Shown here one piece after another: positions 58,362-64,000 of a stretch of DNA of 64,000 nt. This stretch comes from Dallia pectoralis (Eukaryota > Chordata > Actinopteri > Esociformes > Umbridae). The notes under the pieces are model-generated. The model was not told where the DNA came from and made no database searches. It worked only from the letters and a program-made list of their open reading frames with translations. Location: the NCBI GenBank assembly GCA_029465975.1, contig CM055747.1, forward strand, positions 10,621,788 through 10,685,787. Reading direction: 5' to 3'. Every line of letters starts with the position of its first letter. Within the stretch, counting starts at the first letter, position 1. Both the position numbers and the translations under genes were made by a program.

Positions 58362-59163
58362 TTAACACTAGAAACGCCGGAAATGGGTCATTGACCCAGA
58401 GGCACGTAAAATATATTTTTGCAGCACTCTATTAACTTCCAGAAATATCCTTATAGGAATGCTCCTAGATATGCACGCTTTACCCCCCTATTTTGCCGAA
58501 GTTGCTATCCGCCATTGTGCTTGTATTTTTTTCACGAGTCTTGTTGTCTGTCACCAGGTGGCGCTTGAAACACAGAAACCAAGTATTTTAAATTAAACCA
58601 AATTTATTTAGACTTTGCAGACTAACATTGAGGTAAATGCGCAATTTCCTGAAATGAATATCGTCCTGTCGCTTCGCCATCGAAGCATCAGGGTAAATCA
58701 ATAATAATATATGAAGTTGAAACGGTCTACGCGTTTATTCAAGTTATATTCGGTTATAATGCATAATTGCATTGCATTGATAACATTACACTAAATACAT
58801 TTTGATGTAGCCGAAGCAACGTCCTACTGTTGAAATACGGAAACCTATCTTGGAATTAACACTGTGTGCAGTTGTCCTGGTGCAACCGTTTAGTTTGTTG
58901 TGTGCCGACTGTGGACAGGAAGAATAAATATAAACCGATTTGTTTATCGGGTAACAGTACAATAGCCGACCGTGGCCAATACAAACTTTCCTATAAACGT
59001 GTTTCATCGTCTATTCTTGTTGATGGCTGATGTGGCTGTGGAGAACAATGTTGGTGATAATTGGGATGATTCGTATGTTAATGACGCCGGTGGGTGTGCT
59101 TCAGAGTATGAAGTATACTCAATTTCAGTCTGCTTTGGTAATCAAAACGCAAATAGCGCATGA
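58362..59163 (+). mobile_element. Second piggyBac-like element, left part with transposase N-terminus
   Basis: Begins TTAACACTAGAAACGCCGG at 58362. At 59023-59163 the frame starts MADVAVENNVGDNWDDSYVN and resembles the 30-residue relic in the 54.7-kb element, in the same orientation relative to the left terminus. Most of the transposase, including the catalytic Asp residues, is missing, and no right terminus was found. Confidence 0.65.
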
Positions 59164-59740
59164 TGTCTCATTGCACCTCGGGGTGGGGGGACTCAAATAT
59201 AATGGAGCTTGTTACCATAGTTTAACAACGTAATTAGAAGAAATATATTACCATTCTATACAAATATATATGAATATATTATATAAGACAGTTTTGACGA
59301 CTGCGGTGGAAATGCATTTTTTTAGGATGGCAGCAGCCACACATTGCAGCCCCGGTGGTTTTGCCACTGGTCTAGATTGTTTTCACTACGTCTGTGTGAA
59401 ACTGCTTACGAAGAGTTGACATATCGTTCTTTAGGCTGCGTTTACATTTTTCAATGTCCAGTCCTTCAAATCCCCTCCACCCAGATGTTAAACCTGAGTA
59501 TGCGAAATGTTTGCTTGAACGTAATATATGATTAAGACAATCTAAATGCAATATGGTATTAACTTACAGCCAACGTAAATTCAGTTTACATATATTACAT
59601 TCAAGTCGTTATGCAACGTAATCACGGTTCTTACAATAGTTCCCAGGAAATTAGGTGTGATTAGTTGAGCTCTCACTTTTCCAGAAAAATCATTTATGTA
59701 GACCTTTTGCACATATCATCTGTGGTTAAAACAATACGAA
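59164..59740. other. No gene recognised
   Basis: AT-rich DNA, possibly the decayed remainder of the TTAA-type element. Confidence 0.4.
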
Positions 59741-59744
59741 AACC

Positions 59745-59895
59745 TAGAGCGCAGAGTTTTGCCACTGTAAATTATACAAAAACCCATATAAAGAGCGCAG
59801 TGTGCTGCCACTAAATACAAAAACCCATATGAAGAGCGCAGGGTGCCGCCACTGTAAACACGGAAACCCATATGAAGAGCGCAGGGTGCCATTGA
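59745..59895. repeat. Tandem repeat, ~45-50-bp unit, four copies
   Basis: Units contain GAGCGCAGGGTGCCGCCACT and AAACCCATATGAA. The copies vary in length by small indels. Confidence 0.8.
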
Positions 59896-60031
59896 AATTA
59901 TGAATTTGATATAATGCGTTCAAGCTAACGTAAACGGCTGGTATACGTTTCACCACCAGTAACGTAATCGCGTGTTCCTACAATAGTTCCCTTCCAGTGA
60001 ACATAATTGTTGAGATATAGGGTTGCAACAT

Positions 60032-60145
60032 ACACTCACCTAAAGGATTATTAGGAACACCTGTTCAATTTCTCATTAATGCAATTATCTATGCAACCAA
60101 TCACATGGCAGTTTAGGAGTGTGGTCCTGGTCAAGACACTGGGCC
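60032..60145 (+). mobile_element. 5' end of a Tc1-like transposon
   Basis: ACACTCACCTAAAGGATTAT and TAGGAACACCTGTTCAATTT, then CCAATCACATGGCAGTT and GTGTGGTCCTGGTCAAGACA, match the start of a very common fish Tc1-like element. It stops before any coding sequence. Confidence 0.7.
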
Positions 60146-60478
60146 ATATTCTTCAACGGGCCACTCCACCGAAAAAAATAATAATATTCTCACTTATCGT
60201 GGTCACTTATGTAGTAGAAATGTGAAAGAGTTTTTTAAATTGGTGCCTTCTAGGCAGAGAAAAAGATTAAAATGTGTTTTGGCTCATGTGGATGAAATAC
60301 ACCAAATCCCAGAATGCACTTGTTTTGCTGCTCTACGAGTCCACTCCCAAGCCACGCCTACCGGCTCGAGAGAGCAGGCAGAAGGGAAGGCTAGCTACTA
60401 GCTAATTGACTGGAAAACAGAAAAGACACCGGTTAACGTGTGACGAGTTTCTTGATAAAGTAATTTAAATAATAGCCT

Positions 60479-60652
60479 TGCGTTGTACCGAGATGTACAT
60501 CCAACACAAGGAAAGGACATGTAGTTAGTTTCCATCGTTTTCCCGTTAAACATTTAGAGCGGTGCAAACAGTGGCTGCGGGCCAAAGTTCCGAGAATATA
60601 TTGTACAGGACGTTTTAGATGTATCTTGTTTATTTTTAATGTGTACCCTTGA
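60479..60652 (+). pseudogene. THAP zinc-finger half-domain
   Basis: The frame reads CVVPRCTSNTRKGHVVSFHR, then FPVKHLERCKQWLRAKV. It has the first C-x4-C zinc pair, the F-x-x-FP core and the conserved Trp of THAP domains, sequence-specific DNA-binding modules of P-element and Kolobok transposases and host factors. The second zinc pair (C-x2-H) and the AVP box are missing; the frame ends at 60650-60652. There is no ATG: a TAG lies two codons before the first Cys, so the start is lost or lies in an upstream exon. Nothing downstream resembles a transposase body, so it is a remnant. Confidence 0.8.
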
Positions 60653-61015
60653 CTATGGTGGCAGAATTTTTTTCATTTGTAATTAATAAAAGTATATACA
60701 TTTCTTCATATTTCCCTGTACTCTTTTGTAAACCAAAGTAATACATTATAGACTTGTGGAGGCTGGTTACTCTCAATGTGATTTAGCTGTAACTACTTAC
60801 TGTACACACAAACTGGATTATTATTATAAAAAGATAATGCAAGACAGAAACAGAGAAGCTCCTTATATGAAGTGCTTTCTTCCAATTGCAGTCAATATTA
60901 CTCTAGGCAAATATATAATTTAATAGAGCAACACTAAAAGGACTACAACACTAACCACAACCACGGTGAGTTTTAACTTTTATTGTTTTTAAACTTAATA
61001 TAAACAATTTCACAC

Positions 61016-62867
61016 TCATAGCTCTTCCAGAGCTTCAGCAGTTTCTTGATAGCCACAGTATTGTCCGCCAGGAGCTGGAAATTTCTGTCTGATGTCCTGA
61101 ACAACACATGCAGGCAAAACAAGACGATAGCCTTTCCCCAGTCTCTCTCCTTACAGGACCCATTCCACAAAATGACGGTAGGCTGTTAGGCGATATTGTC
61201 TGAAAACAATAAGCACAACATTAGCAACGCAAGCTATTTGCACCTACAATAGGCTAGCTAGAAGGGGTGGGGGAAAAAAATCGATAGAGCATAAAATCGC
61301 GATATTTCCCGTGGCAATACTTTATCGATACACAGACGCCAAGTATCGATCTTTTACTATTTAAATTGAACATGAGAATTTAACTTTTTGGTAGTAGAAT
61401 AATAAAATAAATTGTGTATTCAGTCCACCAGGTGACGTGACGGTCAGCATGCATGAGGATGCAGATACAGGAATCCACTGACGATACGGCTGTATCCATG
61501 AAAAAATGGCGTTGTCAAAAAATATATTCGCCAGCTTTTCTAATACTCTTTCGCTCGTATCAGTGTAAATTTGCGGTAGGGTTTTTACCGTGAAATACCT
61601 GCGACTCGGCAGCTGATATTTACGGTCAACTGCACCTTTTTAAAGCCAGTCTTTTTCTACTTAAGACTGGCAGCATATCCTTTACAGTGTAAAATGTCAA
61701 TGCATCGCGTTCTCCTTCCAACTCAAACTTTTCTCGTCATAAAGGATACATCTATGGTTATGTGTCTTTTAACCGACATGTTTAGATTCGGGACACAATC
61801 AGCATCTCATAGTTTCACGCATTCATCCACCGTGTGTTTCGGTTTTAGGGGACGGTAGAGATCGATTGTACTGCTGTATTTAGTAGGAATGACCTTCCGA
61901 CAAAATTCTCAAATTTTTTTCAAAATATCGGACTTTTTAAAGCCGAACAACTTCCAAATTACATCAGAAACATCGCTTCGCTTTCTCTGGGTGATTTCTT
62001 CCTCACTAGAAGAGGAGGTGCTCGGTGCTCGCTCTTACAGCTGATACACTTCAACTGAACCCGCCCCGTTATAATGAGGACCGGCTTTCAATGTTTGTGA
62101 TTGGTGGATAACCGCTGTGCTGTGATTGGTGGATAACGTCTGTGCTGTCACGCAATTGGTCCATTATTTGGTTTAGGCTTAGTTTTCCTTCGGGGACATA
62201 ATAATGAAGTTGGAAAAAGGTAATAAATTGCAATATATCGCAGAATATGGCAATATGTTTAAAATCGCAATAATATTGTATCGTGACCTAAGTATCGTGA
62301 TAATATCGTATCGTGGTGCCTCTGGCGATTCCCACCCCTACTAGCTAGCATATATGTAAATATAACCGATAGCTCAGCTAACTGACGTGAACAACAAATA
62401 AATACTCACTTATACTGAAGCGTCCGTTTGTCCCTGCGGGCTTTGGCTGGCGTTTCCAATTGACCTTCGGAATCCTGAAATAAGTTTAAAAAAACTCATG
62501 TGTGGATCAAAGCTGGGGTGCTCTGTTACGCATGCTGGCAGTCCCGTTTCTAATGCAGATTCAGTTATTTCTTCAAGAAGAAAATGGCATCGCTGAAATT
62601 CACAACAGCAGCGGGACTCTGTGTCCACAGTCGCACAGCAAGAGCACTGGCACCACCAGTCCGCCCCAGCTTGACTCTGTACGGGCTCTTCCTCATGACC
62701 ACCAGGCAAGTCTCGCTCCTCTGCAGCAGCAGCCTCTTGTTCCTCCATCATCGCAACTGTGTCTCGCTGTATTGCGGCTCGTACAGGCAGCCACGAACAT
62801 CGGATTCGGGCACCAGATCTTCAAAATCCATTTCTGCAATTTCGTCTTCTAAATTACATTCTGCCAT
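61016..62867 (-). pseudogene. P2X7 C-terminal-domain-like gene, three exons, damaged
   Basis: Exon 1 starts at ATG 62867 with MAECNLEDEIAEMDFEDLVP, then an acidic Glu/Ala-rich run and the Cys cluster DWWCQCSCCATVDTESRCCC, then LPACVTEHPSF (to about 62490). Exon 2 is about 62474-62410; exon 3 is 61199-61016 and reads YRHFVEWVL, then YRLVLPACVVQDIRQKFP and GGQYCGY, ending at TGA 61018-61016. Cys cluster, AYR-type motif, LPACV and QYxGY appear in the same order as in the zinc- and nucleotide-binding cytoplasmic tail of vertebrate P2X7 receptors; the channel part is absent. A one-base frameshift near 62750 and a TAA inside exon 3 mark it as damaged. Its intron (61200-62409) contains a whole hAT element. 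Confidence 0.75.
61262..62340. mobile_element. hAT element, 1079 bp, with perfect 8-bp TSD
   Basis: The ends AAGGGGTGGG and, reversed, TAGGGGTGGG are inverted. The target duplication CTAGCTAG (61254-61261 and 62341-62348) is exact but is itself a low-information palindrome-like word. Subterminal DNA is rich in ATCGATA/TATCGTG words. No transposase frame is evident. It lies in the intron of the P2X7-tail-like gene. Confidence 0.8.
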
Positions 62868-63115
62868 AGTGGTTGGTCTAATACTCGCCTTTCTCCACAA
62901 CAAGCAAGATCGTGTTAGCTTAGCTACAAGATGGCTGACACTGTTTTGAGAATCTGTGAGCGAGGCCCCACCCCCTATGGGCGGGTTGAAAAAATTTAAA
63001 ATCAAGATATCTCTTAAGAGATGAAGTTGAGGGGTGGGAGCAAGGTCATTGGAAAATACTACCATTTGTCTACTAATACAAAGCTAAATGCAAAATTGGT
63101 GGAGTGGCCCTTTAA

Positions 63116-64000
63116 GAAGAAATTCGTTCTTAAAACCCACTTACGCAGTTTACTTATCTGGAATTTGTTCTTAGAAAAGAACATTATCTACGCACAGTGA
63201 AAAGCACTTATACGCAAATTTGCGCACTGACATTTTCGTGACAATTCATCAATTGTACAGTGATTTAAATATTATGAAGAATAACATTATGAATAATATT
63301 CAATTATTTGGATATATTTAACACTTTTCTGTGGAGGCACACCCGAGATTGCGGTTATTCCGATTATCAACATGCCTTTACAGCCACCCTGTCATTTTGC
63401 TGTCATATTTTAAGAGACTGTCAATTTTTAGCATTTGGCATAACCCACCGTCTAAGTTTTTTCATAAAAACTGAGATTTTAATATTTTTGCCGGTACACC
63501 CAAATGTAATCGCCACAGTCCTGCCTGCGCGTTTCACCTCCTCAGCATCCATTATTACGTTAAATGAAACGCATCACCTGACCACTCATTCACCGCACAA
63601 CCCGGAGCACAAGAGACTGAGCCCGAACCCGACCCGAGCCCGAGTCTAATGATATAAATTAAGACGAACCGAGCGGTCGGGTCTCGACGGGTTCGGGCAA
63701 AGATCTTCAGATCTAGTGCGCCCTTCCCCTGACACAGCGTTCACAGAACGAGTGATTAAATCCCATGCATCCTTTTTGTATTTGATTTTGCAACCACTAC
63801 TGACGCTGGTAAATATTACATCTTTTTGCCCATTCACTACATGCAGAAGTATTTCCACTTCTGAACTACTGAAGTTTTTTTTCTTTTGGCGTCGGATCCT
63901 CTACTGTATTTCCATTTTCGTTTCGGCATTTTTGCATTCTCCACTTTTTTACGATGAGTTTCCACTCCGCCCTGCAGTTTAATACCTTGTTATGGGAAAT
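63116..64000. other. No gene recognised; GC-rich repeat end at 63600-63720
   Basis: 63610-63705 holds CCCGAACCCGACCCGAGCCC and GGTCGGGTCTCGACGGGTTC, inverted words as in the subterminal part of a fish DNA transposon, followed by GGCAAAGATCTTCAGATCTA. No complete element is visible before the window ends. The 113-codon frame across it has no domain. Confidence 0.45.

Larger units (their letters stand above)
60157..63111. mobile_element. Kolobok-like DNA transposon carrying a THAP exon and a P2X7-tail-like gene
   Basis: The left end holds GGGCCACTCCACC at 60158-60170 and the right end its complement GGTGGAGTGGCCC at 63098-63110. The right end is followed by TTAA (63112-63115); the left flank has TTCAA, a decayed TTAA. 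THAP DNA-binding domains and TTAA duplications are the defining traits of Kolobok transposons. A THAP half-domain lies on the plus strand 320 bases from the left end, and a convergent spliced gene starts 245 bases from the right end on the minus strand. The transposase catalytic part was not found. The element entered another repeat (CATATTCTTCAA and TTAAGAAGAAATTCG flank it). Confidence 0.65.

Overview
The window is animal nuclear DNA, most likely from a ray-finned fish. The evidence is a spliced C1q-domain gene, a Pim-type kinase copy, and a repeat load typical of teleosts: Tc1-like, hAT, piggyBac-like and Kolobok-like DNA transposons, Rex1-like and L1-like LINEs, DIRS and Ngaro tyrosine-recombinase retrotransposons, and 5S- and tRNA-derived SINEs. 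Pike or salmon relatives are a guess only. There are no bacterial features, operons or CRISPR arrays. Most long reading frames belong to transposons or are chance frames in tandem repeats.

Layout. 1-17.9 kb is gene-poor. It holds two non-autonomous hAT elements with perfect 8-bp target duplications (2404-4263 and 6024-6539), a 1.1-kb minisatellite of 25-bp units (8571-9678), a local segmental duplication (10.9 and 12.0 kb), and 57-bp and 11-bp tandem arrays. 17.98-19.29 kb (minus strand) is the one gene that looks intact: four exons encoding a secreted 236-residue C1q-domain protein with a coiled coil. A broken second copy of part of it lies at 22.7 kb. 19.8-25.1 kb holds Tc1-like, Rex1-like, piggyBac-like and SINE remnants. 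25.6-26.3 kb has a possible LTR and gag-like fragment. 27.4-35.1 kb is an L1-like LINE broken by a Ngaro-type element and by a TIR transposon that itself carries a hAT MITE.

36-42 kb has a Tc1-like transposase remnant and a multi-exon gene of the DUF4806-associated type with two in-frame stops. One of its introns holds a 2-kb hAT element with a second hAT inside. 44.5-47.4 kb is a Pim-type kinase pseudogene whose second intron holds two nested transposons. 48.6-52.3 kb is a 5'-truncated DIRS element (minus strand) with a 1052-codon open frame containing reverse transcriptase, RNase H and tyrosine recombinase.

53-59 kb has a TIR element, a hAT transposase tail with a piggyBac-like MITE inserted 19 bases after its stop codon, an L1 ORF1 fossil and a second TTAA-type element. 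60.16-63.11 kb is the most interesting structure: a Kolobok-like element (shared terminal GGGCCACTCCACC, TTAA at the right end). It carries a THAP zinc-finger half-domain on the plus strand and, convergent to it, a spliced gene for a domain resembling the zinc-binding cytoplasmic tail of P2X7 receptors. A separate hAT element sits in that gene's intron.

All calls come from reading the sequence and remembered family motifs. No alignment or database search was run, so family names are provisional where stated.
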